A DNA stretch of 64,000 bases from Lepidostoma basale (GCA_022606425.2 JAHDVF020001039.1:1-64000), one strand, 5' to 3'; counted from the stretch's first letter, positions 19,788 through 32,505 are shown. Numbers and translations are program-made. The notes: a model not told the origin generated them from the sequence alone.

Positions 19788-22700
19788 TTAAATGTTTAAT
19801 TTGTCCATAACAGAAGAAAGATGTCCCAGGGATTGGATGTAGTAGTCTGGTCTGTACTCCAGATTAACACATTCCTCGGCAGCCTTCAAGGTAGCAGCTC
19901 CCGAGAGGACGAGGAGCTTCTGGAAACCACAGATAGAAGCGAACCCCATGTCCTGCTTGAGCCTGGAAAAAATATTTTATTCGTTTTTTTATCAATGATT
20001 GTAGAGGAATCTAAAGAAATATGTCAGGGTAAAACATTGCGGCGGTCTATTCTTTTTGCCTACCCCTCCGGGGAGACGGCTTGATAGTTACATCATTGTT
20101 CAAGAAACAATTTTAAAAATATATATATTTTCTCCCATTTCTCTTAGTATAATTCTTAAGAAATAAAATATATTCTTTTATCATTATTAGAACTTGCAAA
20201 TCCGAGCACTTCGGGCTTTGAGGCATATTGTTTGACTTTCCATTTAGAATCACATAATAATTTTTTTCCGTGATATCCCAAGCTATCTCTCTTTCACTTA
20301 TATATTACACTACATAAAACTTTCGATACTCTTTTTATTCTCCCTTTTAAATAAAAAAAAACGAATTTATTAAAAAATGTGACTTTCTTATAACTAAGGA
20401 TCGAAAGTATCGAAATCGTAGGTTAATAGGATGCCTGGTCTAGCGTGTCTTCCAGCATATTTATACTGCATATCAGGCACGCAAATTTTTCCGAAACTTG
20501 TTTATTGTATCTGCAACTAAGAATATGAAAGTAACACACCTTTATAAATAATATTACATAATTAATATATAAATTTGATCTTTTTATTAGAATATTACCT
20601 TATTTAATGTCAATTAAAACGAACTAACTAACCATCACGCAGTCTCCCCGATTGGGCAGGCGGAAATAATGGATTGCCCCACTATTCTTTCCTAAAATAC
20701 TTCTCTAGATTTCTTCGACTCCTCACGAGGCTGATATTTAATTTCATTGATTTGATCATTCCATGTCAACTGCGTTACTTTTGAGTAAACTGTAAGAACC
20801 TTATAATTCTATTTGTATATTCGTTTAAGCTACACAGCATTTGTTAGATTTTCCATATAAGCGGTTTTTACTATTCAAACAAACTAAAAAAAACACAATT
20901 AATTCGAATGAAAACATCTGTATTATAGAAGTTTTAATATAATTTATGGGAATGCGCTATGTATCGTCTGTCTTAGGCATTTGATAATGCCTTAGACAGC
21001 CGAAATAGGTCATTCCCATAAAGCTTAAAAAATAATCTAGAAAACAGACGTTTTCCTTCGTATTAATTATTTAATATGGAGTTTAACATAATCGTTCAAG
21101 AAAAAAAAATATAAGTTTCTCGATTTAACATTAAAATATTTTTTACAATCCCTTTTTTTTGCAAAAGTTTTATGAGAATAAAGTTGTACTTTTATAGAGA
21201 GATATAAATAAATCGTCAATTGATATTACTGAGCAATAAAATAATGTATATTTTTATGTGATATATTTATGGAAATAAACCACAAAAGCAAATTGTTTTA
21301 CGTTTCATTTTTTATGTTAACCATAATTTCAGATGTACATATAGTATTGTAAATAAATATATGTCACACTATTCTTAACAATGTATGCATATCTCAATGA
21401 CAACAATTTTATCTGTTTCAATAAATAAAGTATTTTATTTTCATCACACACTAGTTTTATAACTATGAGTATGCAAAGGTGACAATATAATAAAAATATA
21501 AGGCATCTCCAGAAAGCAAGTGTACTGAATTTTTGTAGATTACATTTTTTTTATTTAAACAAAAAAATTACGTGGTTATCGCAGTAAGCTTTTTTCGACA
21601 TAGTCGCCATTCCTCTCAATGCAGGTGGTGAAGCGGGGTATCAACTTTTTGATGCCTTCCTCGAAGTAGTTTCCCGCCAACCCCTTCGTCCACTTCTCCA
21701 CCTCCACCTTAACCTCGTCGTCGGTTGAAAACCTTTTCCCACCCTTGTGCAGCTCCAGGGAGGTAAAGAGATAGGGGAATGCGCGGGATGGTTCGGGACA
21801 TCCCGTTTAAACGAGGCGAGTAGTTCCTTCTGGCATTGTCGTGCAGTAGGCAGACTCCCTTTACCAGCATGTTTCTCCTCTTGTTCTGAAACGCCGTCCG
21901 CAATTTTTTAGGAGTCTCACAGTATCTTGCAGAGTTGACGGTCTCCCCTTGAGGCATATATTCAATTAAAATTATGCCTTAACAGTCCCAAAACACGGAT
22001 GCCATGATTTTCCTGGCTGAAATTGTGGTTTTGAACTTTTTGGCGGAGGGTGAAGAGGTGTGACACCACTGTTGAGACTGCCTTCTGGTTTCAGGCGTGT
22101 AGTGTGCAACCCAAGTTTCATCTCCAGTAACGATGGAGCGGAGAAATTCATCTACATGGAGTTTGCAGAGCCTCAAAAATTCTTGCCCGGCACCGTGTAT
22201 TTCGCACTTGGTGGGAGATTGGATTGACATTTTTCACAAAACGTGTTGTCGCGTCGACACTTTTTAACGTACTGACCTCGAACCGGTCTCAGGGTTTCTG
22301 AAGGGTCAGGCTACACGGAAGTGTAGCCAACATGTCGAAAATAAAATCCATTTTCGGATGGTTCGAACATCCATCCGGTCGTAAGAGCCTCAGTACACTT
22401 ACTTTCTAGATGTGCCTCGTATATATTAAATAATATTTATAATGTACTCGTGTATACATAAATTATAAGTTTATATAATATAATTATGTTAATTTAATTC
22501 ATAAAATAAATAAGATAGGACGTTCATAATACAGATATATAACATTATACTCACATGTCGCCTATGAACAGCGTTCGTCTGGCATCGGTAATGTTGAAAT
22601 TTCGCATAACAATGTCTCTCAGCCATTCACTTGGTTTCGCAAGATGGATTGGATGTCTTTCGGTTAAATCGGCTATTATATCTATGAAGAATCCTGGACC

Positions 22701-25700
22701 TAATGTATAAAATGAAATTGGTTATTCATAATTCTTCTTCTTATTTATTGTTTTTTGAACTATAATGTAAAACTCCATTTTTTTAATTAGAATAAATGAA
22801 AACGTCTGTTTTATAGATGTTTTATTAATTTTTTTTATGGAATGACACGTTTCGTTCTTCTAAGGCAATAACACATTTGATAATGCCTTAGAAGGGTGTC
22901 CATAAAAACTCAATAAAACTCCTAGAAGACAGACGTTTTAATTTATTTTAATAATTCTTCTTCTTCTGATACCGTGTCAGGTCCCACCAACGTTGGAAAT
23001 CACTGAAGCGAAAGCATCTCTGTTCTGCACCGCTTCACAGCGGAACAGCTTCATATCTCTGCTTTTTCCTGTCCATTCTCTTATATTTCAATAATTATTA
23101 ACAAAATATGTATTTTAAACGCTGACATCAGGAAATATTATGAACTTTATACTTTCGTATTATGAACAAAATTATGAAAAAATCACTGTGTTGGTTTGAA
23201 GATATGGAATGCATGGATGACAAAATAATGGTTAAAAAGTATACTTTAACGATGTTAATGGAGTGCGGACTAGAGAAATATGACATTCTCTATGACTATC
23301 TTTCCAGAGAAATGGCGTGATGTTGTTGTTATAAAAATATACTAATTATACACAACAACACACTAGAGAGATTAAACATTTAAATGTTGTTTTTTTTACA
23401 AATTAACCTTTAACCAAATCTTAAATTTATGTCACTTTATAGCCATGTTTAAGAGTAATACTTTGTATCAATCATTATGCATTGTTTTAAGAACTAGATG
23501 TTATGTTTAACAGTTAATCATAGATTTGAACAGGATGAAAAAAAATCATCTTGTTTAAATCTATGATCGACTGTTCGTGTTACACATCACATCATATCAA
23601 AATCATAACTGTACCAAATCAGAAAAAAGGTGAAAACTCGAAGTGACGTAAAAATGTTATTGTGAAAACGTTTCTGGATTATTTAGAATATTGCTCTGGC
23701 TATCGTTGTATGACAGTAGTGTAGAAAACAAAAGGAAATAATTTGATGTTGTTAATTGTGAAATTTTTCACATATGTGAAAAAAAATATTTACATTAAAA
23801 AGTTAAAACTTATTACTGATTACGATTGTAAAGTGAATTAAGTTTTTAAAGGGTAGAAAATCTTTATTTCCGTGAATATTCCACGGGTTGCAACAAGATT
23901 CCATTTTTTTTCGTCGTTCAGTATACTATCATTTATCGTTTTCTCATTTCTACAGCATTTAAATGTATACTCGTATTTCTTTTATATTATTGATCAGTAC
24001 CAAATGAATAAATTTGTTAGTTTTTTTTTGTTACGAACAATTATAAATTTATATTTGTTAATTAAAGAAAATCATCCGGCATTCAAAATATAATAAAATA
24101 TTACTCGTCAAGTATTTGTATACTTTCAAAATGTTGTAAAAAACAAAAACTGGTCAAAATTATAGCATATACGAGTAGATTGGAGTGACATCTCCAGGCG
24201 GTTTCTAGCAATGCGGTAAATGGCGGTAGCCTTTCACATTGCGTTAAAAAGATCTTCTGCTTAATGCTTAAAATACAATCTTCATAGATGGCGTTAGTGT
24301 GTAGATTGAATATACTACCATGTAAAGGGTGGTGTTGGAGATTAACATATATACAACTTCCAAAAATTTGTCAGACATGGTGGTCATAAGAAAAATAAGG
24401 TGGAATGGGGAATGTTGTATTACATAAAGCGTGCGCTTAACCCAACCAATGACAGGTCATAAGTCCTGTAAACACCTTGATCAACCATATTCTGTTTCCA
24501 ATTTGCATCTTCGTCTCTATTGAGATACAATTGATTCTTGTATTACTCGTCACACTAGTCACACGTAAGTTAACACATTATTGCTTACCAGGAATAATTC
24601 GTTGGCTGGTCACTGGGAGATATCGGTCCGAAGCTCCAGCCAAGTATACTACATCAGGACGCTTTAGGATGGATATTGCCTTCAATAAACTTTGGTAGTT
24701 GAATTTTAAGTTAACATCTATTAGAACAATCTTTATTTCTGGATCATTGTCATCTGTATCCTTTAGAAAGTCCCCGAAAGAACTTCCGAGTTCGGCAGGC
24801 TAGATTAAAAAAATAATAATGTTACCTAAAATATTCGATAATAGATACGAAATTGATTACGATGATAATATGAATGACAATAATAGAACATTAATTTTGT
24901 TATTTTAAATGTTGTGGTAGAAGTTAATTGTAAATAATGAAAATAAATATTTTCTTGTAAAAAATCTTTTTAAAATGTACATTTAGTTAAAATCCACTAA
25001 TGTTTGTGTCTTCGACCGGTTTCGGCAGCTCGCTGCCATCTTCTCGTAATAACCGGCACTGATAGGAGTTTCACATCATTGTTTATCAGAAACAATAATT
25101 ACTAATTTTTCGTTGATTGTAAGGGATCTTCAGGAGAAGATCCAGACTGCATCAATCAGATCGCGTTAGACTGGCACTCTGCGAGCAGAAAAATTAAACG
25201 AGGCAGAACTTGAGCCATGTGGAGATGAATCATGCAGACGAGGTTAAAACAGCGTTAAATAAAAAAAAGCGTTTTATAATTTAACAGTTCATAATGTTGA
25301 AGGATCATAGTGTTTCGGCCAAAACAATGGACTATTTTTGTTTATAACTATAAGATGTGTCTTTTTCTTACCTCTGCGGCTATTTGGAATCCAGCCTTGA
25401 TCAATACCTCTTTTAAAACGTCGGTTGCCAGAGCGAATATCTTTTTACCGTTGTAATTAATGCTCTGTAGGTACTGAATTATCGCCGTGGCCGGAGTGAT
25501 CACGTCATCCTGAAATATATGCATAGATTAGGTGAGATAAGTTTAATTTTGATGAACCGAAAATATAGGAATCATATTGATTTGAATATAGAAAAAAATA
25601 TAAGAAAATATCGTTGACTTTACAATACACAAATAAATCTCTTTATCTTGTCTTGTCTTTACAGCGACAGCACAGATTGTTTTACCAACCGGCCACCAGA

Positions 25701-28700
25701 ACCAATCTGCCTCTGGTGACACCAGTGGGAAGAGCAATTAGTCTGCGGTCTCCTCGGAGATCGACGTCTTTCATATTAGTGAAGGTACGTTCAGGAGACA
25801 AATACTCTTGACTTTAGAAAGTATCTTGTCTTCCTAATGTCGAACCATCTCTAATGCGTTCCTGGTACTATGTTGTATTTTTATGATATTTTATCTGTAC
25901 TCAATTAACGCCTTAAGCATTTTCCTGTTTGTAATGTCTTTTGAGTTAATCAACTGATTTGATTTGATTTGATTTTTCTTCTTCGGAATACCATATAACC
26001 AAAACAATAAACCACCAACGGCGATGTACATACATGCAAATGAAACTTTTTAAAACCATCTCACATTCCGAAAAGTACTGAAACGTGGACGAAATGTAGA
26101 AAAAAATTTTTTTCGATAAATTTCAAATGACGGCTGCATAAGGATGCCATCTTGTTGCTTATGATAAAAAATGTATTTTTATTTACGATGATTCGTTTAA
26201 ATTGGTGGAGGAAGAAAAAGAGTTTTTTTTTTTTAAATATTAACGGTTTAAAAATGTGACTTGGATCCATGGACAACTTTAAAGTATTAATTCATTTCCC
26301 AGCAATTGTGAAAAAAATATAGTCACAGCATATGTGATTGATATAACCAATAGAGAAGGTCAAATTAATTTGTAGGTAGTGTTCACCAGCGCGATAATTT
26401 TATTTTTCTTGTTTATAAATTGGAATTATTTGGTTTTGTTTAATAATAATAACTAACCAGATTGATGCCAACGCCACTGCATAATGTCTCGTAATCTTCA
26501 GTAGTTCTTGCCGCGTTGTTAGAGACATGATATATATTTTTCCCCAATTCCTTCATTCTTTGTATGGCTTTTTTCGTACCTGGCAAAGGAACCAAATTCC
26601 ATAGTACACCTAAAAATACAAAATAAGTTTGTATTTGTATAATGAAATAATTTTTAATATTAACACACCTATATATTCCAGTTAGATCTCTGGATATGTT
26701 CCCCGTTCTACTACATTGACCTGTACTATTAAAGGAAGGCTAGTCTTCCAAGAACTATACCATGTTATTACGAGATGTGTATCTACTATGACGTGACCTC
26801 CACCTTGATTGTAGCAAGTTGGACGATTTTGCGGTATCGACAATTCGAAATTACACATCGTTTTTGGTGGATATTATATTTTTATGAGCCTTGGTTAACC
26901 AAACCAATTGAATCAATGACATAAATTTTTTGATTATTTCTAAAACATCAAAAACTTCGTATTCAAAATGAAATTTTATTGTAAAAGTTACTCGTAGTAC
27001 CTATATCAAATGACATACTTGATTGAGGAGATAAAAACCGAACCGAAAAAAATCTAATAACACAATTTTTTTCTTCTTCTTGTATACAACAGGTCGTTTG
27101 AACCCAATTACTGTATAGAATTAATTTTGAACAACTATATTGGTTCTCATGACATGTGATATGTGGCTTGTCTATCGCCATTTTATTTTCATGTGAATTT
27201 TACACTATACCAAAAACAGAGAAAATTTTATATTGCCATTGCAGGAAATCGTACCCGGGATCTTCAGTGTGGCATTCATAGCTCTTACCACTCTGCCCTG
27301 AAGGTCGCCATGTAACATGTCGCCACTTTTGTATGTTTACGAAAACACGTGTTACTCTGCAGCAATTGAATATATTAACTTGAAACCCTGTATAGATGTC
27401 AAAGACAGTAAGTACTATCAAGCCCCAAAAAAATCATTATTTCATAGTACCTACCCTAGATGTTTAAATGAAAAAGTCACCTATTTTTTATTACAGTAGT
27501 ACGATTATTCCCTTGTTACTCATAGCATTTCAATCGTTTATAATGTAATAAAACTTCTAAAGATTTGATATTATCATAATTTTTTTATATGTCGTTTGAT
27601 ATACAATTTGGTTTGAGGTTATTCTGAATAGATTAAAGCAGAATACGTTATTTTAATTTCCGATTTTACCTAGCATTCATCGGAACAAAACGTTTCCTAA
27701 GAACCACAGACATGAGGACTCTCCGTTCCGTTGCGGGGACGACACTCCTAGACAGAGTAAGAAATTCCGAAATAAGAATGATCTGCAATGTGGAAGATGT
27801 CGAGCGATGGGGAAGGCTACTGAGAAGACGCTAATGAAGTGAGAAGACGCTACTGAATAGAGCATATTCTGAAAAAGTGATAAACAAAGCGGAGTAACAA
27901 CAGAAAATTGATCTTCAGGAAGACCACCCAAAAGATGGCGCGACACTTGGATATCTACATCCCAGGAACAGGCTCCGAGAAATAACTGGATACTAACTAA
28001 CTAACTAACCATCAGCCGTTTCCCCGGAGGGGTAGGCGGAGAGGATGGATAGCCACATTGTTCTATCCTGACAGAACTCTCGCGCCTCTTCTTCATTCAC
28101 ACATCGTGACATGCACGCCCGTCGATTGTTCCTACTTCGAACATGGCCGCCTTTCAGTAATTGATTAATTTGACCATGCCATGTCTTCTTTGGCCTTCCT
28201 CGAGTTCTTTTCCCATTCACACTACTTGTATATATCTTTTTTACAATTATTCCCTCATCCATCCATATGCCCAAACTATCTTGGTGACCCTTTCTTGATT
28301 TTATTTATCACGCATTCATTCGCCTTACAACCTTCGTGGCAGAGTGGTTACGAGCTCTGACTTCCATGCCGAAGGTCCTGGGTTCGATTCCCGGCGATGG
28401 CAGTGTGATTGTCACACTGTCTTTGGTCTGGTGTAGAATTCACGTGACAATAAAATGGCGATAGATTGGCTACCTATCACATGTCACGAGAATCAATATA
28501 ATAGCTCAAAAATAAATAAATAAAATTGTATACAGTAATTGGGTCCAAACGACCTGTTGTGTACATAATAAAAAAAAATAAAAAATAAAAAAAAACCTTT
28601 CTTAATTCATCATTAAATATTCTATCATAAATTGTTTTTCACGCACATTCTTCTTAGTGACCTCAACAGCTGTCTTCGTCGGACGAGACGAAGATCAAAA

Positions 28701-29344
28701 GTCATTCGTGTATGACGTGCGAACTACATACTATATGATTGTACTCTTAGTTTATGATCTCTTCATGTATGTATAATGTAGTTAGTTTTAATTGTTAGTT
28801 TAGTATGATGTAAGTATTAAGTGTACGCGGGAGATATGGCAATAGGTGGCGATGAGGTACGCAACCCATCACGCCGCATCTCCCGCGGTAGCGAACAGAA
28901 GAGGATTAAGTGCCGGATTGGTACTTTTTATAACAGGACACAGTCCCAAAAAAAGAAGAAGAAGGTACAGGTATTTACTTATTAAACAAATTAATGCGTT
29001 GTCATCCTGTATATAGACAAATGATAATTTCGAGAGCGAACACAGAGATCTGAATTATCGCTCGACCTTGACGTTGACCCGGCCTTGAATTTTAAGTTTA
29101 ATATGTTTGCTCGTGTGGGACGTTGTGACGTATTATTGCCTCTGACGATCACCATGACAACAGCGTAAACATTTGTGTGAGATATGCATGATGATCCCAT
29201 TTTATTTCATTAGTGGAATGACTGATTACAAAGATTTACAAAGAACTTACCATCGCAGTCGGTGACAATCGTATCAAACGAGTCGAAAAATGCCTTTGCT
29301 TCTACGTCACATAGAGACAAAACGTCCGGTATTTCCGTGGCCAT
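19788..29344 (-). CDS. HAD phosphatase (PGP / 4-nitrophenylphosphatase family), copy B
   Basis: Six coding exons: 29344-29251, 26609-26458, 25509-25372, 24799-24589, 22699-22555, 19962-19788. Lengths and phases match copy A exactly, giving 304 aa. The protein starts MATEIPDVLSLCD and keeps the DxD motif (VTDCDGVLW), HVSNNAAR, AKPSEW and FIGDM motifs, so it should be catalytically competent. By hand comparison it differs from copy A most strongly in exon 4 (for example LIDVNLKFNYQ against IIDGSFKFNYQ, and GASDRYLPVTS against GATDQYIPMTS), which encodes part of the predicted cap. It is an intact tandem duplicate rather than a pseudogene: no stops or frameshifts, and all splice sites are preserved. 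Homology to copy A extends into introns and 3' flank (from about 19570, matching about 5350 onward) but ends shortly upstream of the start codon, so the promoters may differ. No core promoter motif was recognised. Confidence 0.93.
19985..20085 (+). mobile_element. LINE family A 3' terminus
   Basis: Encodes EESKEICQGKTLRRSILFAY and ends ctccggggagacggcttga. Short, in intron 5 of copy B close to exon 6. Confidence 0.7.
20630..21110. repeat. LINE A fragment and fold-back shared with copy A
   Basis: 20630-20775 pairs with 6355-6500 (LINE A 3' end, minus) and 20835-21110 pairs with 6545-6870 (fold-back). Same order and orientation in the matching intron. Confidence 0.7.
21499..22422 (-). mobile_element. 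Mariner element, dead, in copy B intron 5
   Basis: Same insertion as 7249-8532. Minus strand pieces: IVTGDETWVAHYTPETRRQS, CHTSSPSAKKFKTTISARKI, MPQGETVNSARYCET, LLHDNARRNYSPRLNG. About 0.92 kb, so internally deleted relative to a usual 1.3-kb mariner, with stops and frameshifts. Confidence 0.87.
22745..23330. repeat. Fold-back, LINE B tail and LINE A fragment shared with copy A
   Basis: Collinear with 8885-9600 in copy A; LINE A ends gaaatggcgtgatg near 23320. Confidence 0.65.
23331..24174. other. Copy B intron 4 sequence, little recognised
   Basis: A 30-bp inverted pair (catagatttgaacaggatga and its complement, about 23518-23570) and a short LINE A remnant near 23875-23965. Otherwise nothing seen. 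Confidence 0.5.
24175..24540 (+). repeat. R1 repeat, single copy
   Basis: Matches the R1 unit: gcggtagcctttcacattgc, aagcgtgcgcttaacccaac, cgtctctattgagatacaat. The hammerhead core region of the unit is missing here. Confidence 0.65.
25640..25870 (+). repeat. Unclassified interspersed repeat, copy 1
   Basis: The reverse complement of 41345-41560 (shared blocks ccaccagaaccaatctgcct and ctcctcggagatcgacgtct). No coding identity recognised. Confidence 0.6.
26610..27059. other. Copy B intron 1 sequence without recognised element
   Basis: AT-rich, no exon-like segment or known repeat seen. Confidence 0.5.
27060..27310 (-). mobile_element. tRNA-derived SINE S1, tail type 1
   Basis: Minus strand: degraded tRNA-like head, common body, then the tail carrying caggtcgtttgaacccaatt (as its complement on the plus strand at the left end). 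Confidence 0.75.
27690..27990 (+). mobile_element. LINE family C 3' fragment
   Basis: Plus strand encodes RTTDMRTLRSVAGTTLLDRV, then MICNVEDVERWGRL, with frame breaks. Confidence 0.7.
27990..28665 (-). mobile_element. LINE family A fragment interrupted by a SINE
   Basis: Minus strand 28325-27990: IVKKIYTSSVNGKRTRGRPK, CVNEEEAREFCQDRTMWLSI, AYPSGETADG. The upstream part continues at 28665-28597 across the SINE. Confidence 0.82.
28326..28596 (+). mobile_element. tRNA-derived SINE S1, tail type 1, best copy
   Basis: tRNA-like head with A-box-like tggcagagtggttacgag and B-box ggttcgattc at 28381-28390, body cagtgtgattgtcacactgt and aataaaatggcgatagattg, then the type 1 tail and an A-rich end. 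Inserted inside a LINE A. Confidence 0.85.
28825..28975 (+). repeat. Unclassified repeat with inverted ends and (AAG)n tail
   Basis: cgcgggagatat to gcatctcccgcg block also present, inverted, at 4025-4090; ends aagaagaagaagg. Confidence 0.55.
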
Positions 29345-29520
29345 TTTACAACAACTGCAAAATAAGTTGAATTTTAGTTATTAAAAAATAATAAATAATA
29401 ATGTCAACGTTTGCAAAATAGTTTGCATTTGAATGAATTTGATGAATATGCATTATCAAGCAATTAAATTTTTCATACTTCATCAAATAAAATTAATACT
29501 CGTTTTTACAACAAAGTATA

Positions 29521-29990
29521 TTGATGTTAGGGATGTTAAGGTGTTATGTGTGGTGTGTTCTGTTATATGGGTGTGAGACATGGACATTAAAAGTAAATAC
29601 AATGAACCGGTTAGAGGCATTTGAAATGTGGCTTCACCGAAGAATGTTCAGGATTCTATGGACAGACAGAGTAACGAACACAGAAGTCCTGAATCGTGCA
29701 GGAGTAAATAGAGAGCTACTGACATTGATCAAAGTCCGCAAGATTTCATATCTGGGTCACGTTCTACGAGGAGAAAAATATCGCCTGCTGCAACTAATTT
29801 TGAAGGGAAAAATAGAGGGCCGCAGGGGGGTAGGGAGAAGGCAGATCTCTTGGCTGCGCAATATGAGGGAATGGACGGGAATCGGAACTGTGGAGGAGCT
29901 ATTCCGGACAGCGCAGGATAGGGAAGAGTTTACCAGAGTGATCGCCAACGTCGGGGGGACCTGACATGGCACTTTAAGAAGAAGAAGATA
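29521..29990 (+). mobile_element. LINE family B 3' fragment, longest open frame
   Basis: 147-codon open segment: RCYVWCVLLYGCETWTLKVN, LHRRMFRILWTDRVTNTEVL, RKISYLGHVLRGEKYRLLQL, then RRQISWLRNMREWTG and an (AAG)n tail. It is only the C-terminal tail of a reverse-transcriptase protein. It lies about 170 bp upstream of the copy B start codon on the opposite strand. Confidence 0.85.
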
Positions 29991-30074
29991 TGGAATTAGA
30001 AGAAATTACCTTTAAAAGGTGAACTAAATTAATTTTAGTTCACTTTAAAAGGCATAAATCTTATTATTAAAACA

Positions 30075-30270
30075 TCATTGGTCCCCTGTGGGGGGAAGGA
30101 GGAAGCGAGGCAGACCTAGAGCCACATGGAGAAGAGCCCTGCAGGACGAGGTTAAAGCAGCAGGCCTCACTTGGGATGATGTTAGGTATCAAGCATGCGA
30201 TAGAGTCGGGTGGAGAAGGTTCCTTGAGGCCCTATGCACCACGGAGGTGTGACAGGACAAAAAAAGAAGA
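30075..30270 (+). mobile_element. LINE family D 3' fragment
   Basis: Matches the 3' half of 31565-31910 (RGRPRATWRRALQDE region and the caccacggaggtgtgacagg end). Confidence 0.75.
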
Positions 30271-30499
30271 TTAAATATCATTGAAGTTAATTCAAATAAT
30301 AATTTATTTGCATATTTTATATAAGGAATTTGTCAAAAATTTTATACGCTGTCCACACAACAGACATATATTTAAATGGTTATAAAAAGCAAACATAAAT
30401 CACTGTTGGCAAACATAAAAAAAAAATACTGTCACTAAAGATTTTAATCAATGATATTAGAACTTATTTTACAACCATTAAACTGAGCAGGAATAGCTC

Positions 30500-30600
30500 G
30501 TTATTATGATGAAGTAATCGGGTCGTGTCCAGGTTCAAACCCAAGTCCACTGGATCAGGAGCCAAGCGTTCTATCCCCTAGACCACCACCCGAATTCAAC
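30500..30600 (-). mobile_element. tRNA-derived SINE, family S2
   Basis: Minus strand: A-box-like ggtctaggggatagaacg and B-box-like gggtttgaacctgg. Related sequence at 58265-58385 (+). Confidence 0.6.
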
Positions 30601-30604
30601 AGTT

Positions 30605-30765
30605 TATTGTTCATTTCTATTTTTCTTTTTTATACACTTTGTATATATCTGTATCTTTATATATCTGTTTGTCCGAAACATGTCTATATATAATTTTATT
30701 TTTTAATAAAAGGGTTGTATATACAAAGTGTATAAAAAAGAAAAATAGAAATAAACCATCATAAC
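30605..30765. repeat. Fold-back repeat
   Basis: Arms tatttttcttttttatacac and its complement around a centre containing cgaaacatgtc. Its arm sequence recurs around 50520-50575 and 51040-51115. Confidence 0.6.
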
Positions 30766-31564
30766 AACATAAAGTATGACGTATACAGAAGAAAGTTTAT
30801 TTTTCTCTCAATGATGAAAGTGTACCAATCATTCATCATTTCTGTAAAAGTAAGTTATTAAAAATAGTTTTAAATGATTGTACTCACTTGTTAAATTTAT
30901 AATTTATGGTTCAAAAACTTTTAAATCACTTAATAAACCTGGATACAAACATAAACCAAAATGTTCGAACTACAGTTTGACTCATCCAATATAGCTCTTC
31001 ACTGGAAATGAAATTATCAAAGCGTGAAGACCGCAACATTCAGAACTTTGTCAATATTGTAACAGAATCAATGCATTTATCGTATGAGATAAGAATTTAT
31101 AATAGATACAACACATTAATTTATTTTGATTCAGCGGTTTATTTTACGCGGATTGTTACTAGAACAACAAACAATTCAGACTAGAGATAAGATTTGTTAA
31201 AAGATATTCTTTGACCGATTCACTTGGCAGTGCCGATGTTTCTGAACGAATTAGTGAATTCGCTCACTCGAACACTATTACGGTAAATTTTGTGGTTTTA
31301 ACACAATGTTTCCGGGGGCCGCTTATAGGCGTATTAGCAATACTAACACTAGAGCGCGGGTGATGTCCGAACTCATTTCTTAACAAATTTATTATTTAAT
31401 TAATTAAATTGTATTAGGTAAGAAAATGACAACATAACTTGAGAATGGTTATGAAATGAAATGCTATTATATATTACGAGAAATAAAATTTTGTATGCAT
31501 TTTTGAAAAAATGATGAACGCCTATTGGCGTCGTTGCCAGAAAAAATGCTAAGGCATTCTAAAT

Positions 31565-31910
31565 CTATTGGCCCCAAACAGTGTCAAATGCCGTTCTCTG
31601 GACCATGGCAGGCGAAAAGCCAATTAGAGAACAAGTTGCTAGGCGCAAATGGCAGAGGATCGGTCGCACTCTGAGACGGAACCCAGCCTGCATCGCTCAG
31701 GGCGCACTAGACTGGTCCCCTATGGGGGGAAAGAGAAAGCGAGGCAGACCTAGAGCCACCTGGAGAAGAGCCCTGCAGGACGAGTTTAAGGCAGCAGGCC
31801 TCACTTGAGATGATGTTAAGCATCAGGCATGCGATAGAGTCGGGTGGAGAAGATTCCTTGAGGCCCTATGCACCACGGAGGTGTGACAGGACAAAAAGAA
31901 GAAGAAGAAG
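31565..31910 (+). mobile_element. LINE family D 3' fragment, type copy
   Basis: Encodes SNAVLWTMAGEKPIREQVAR, RIGRTLRRNPACIAQGALDW, KRGRPRATWRRALQDEFKAA, interrupted by one stop, and ends in (AAG)n. Confidence 0.82.
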
Positions 31911-31914
31911 AAGG

Positions 31915-32505
31915 CTTCAAATATCATTGCATTCCTATAAAAAAAGAAAGACGTCGATAATCGTATCCAACAGGCTAAACTTGCCTGGAACAAAAAATCT
32001 AAAATATTCAAGTCCAATAACATAGACCTAAACCTCCGAAAACAACTATTAAAAACATTGGTGTGAAGTGTTTTACTATACGGCTGCGAGACTTGGTGTC
32101 TGGGCGAAAGAGAGCTCAAAAGGCAGGAGGCATTTGAAATGTGGACCTACCGACGAATTGCCCATGTTTCATGGAGGGACCAAGTTACAAATGAGGAGGT
32201 TCTCAGAAGAGTTGATGAGAATAGGCACATGTTGAACACCATAGCGGAGAGGCCCGCGAGATGGATTGGTCATGTGTTGCGACACGAATCTTTCCTGCAT
32301 GATGTATTGGAGGGAATGGTCGAGGGATCGATTGGGAGAGGACGACCTCGCCAGGAGTACCTAGACCAGATTTGTCGAGATATGGGCTGCACCTCTTGTG
32401 CGGAGTTGAAGAGAGTTGCCGAGGACCGAGCGGTGTGGAAGAGGAGATGCGTTGCCTTGCTGCAGACCAATATTTAGATTGAGACCGGAGAAGAAGAAGA
32501 TAAAA
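31915..32505 (+). mobile_element. LINE family E 3' fragment
   Basis: Encodes MWTYRRIAHVSWRDQVTNEE, VLRRVDENRHMLNTIAERPA, RWIGHVLRHESFLHDVLEGM and GRGRPRQEYLDQICRDMG; terminal (AAG)n. The upstream part has one frameshift. Confidence 0.83.

Noticed and set aside
7249..22422. Functional mariner transposases
   Set aside because: All three elements have stops, frameshifts or internal deletions.
28326..28400. Functional tRNA gene
   Set aside because: A- and B-box-like sequence is present but the fold is degenerate, it is followed by a common SINE body, and it occurs eight times.
29521..29964. 147-codon open frame as a host gene
   Set aside because: It is the C-terminal tail of LINE family B, with close relatives at 5822-6342 and 51298-51703 and an (AAG)n tail.
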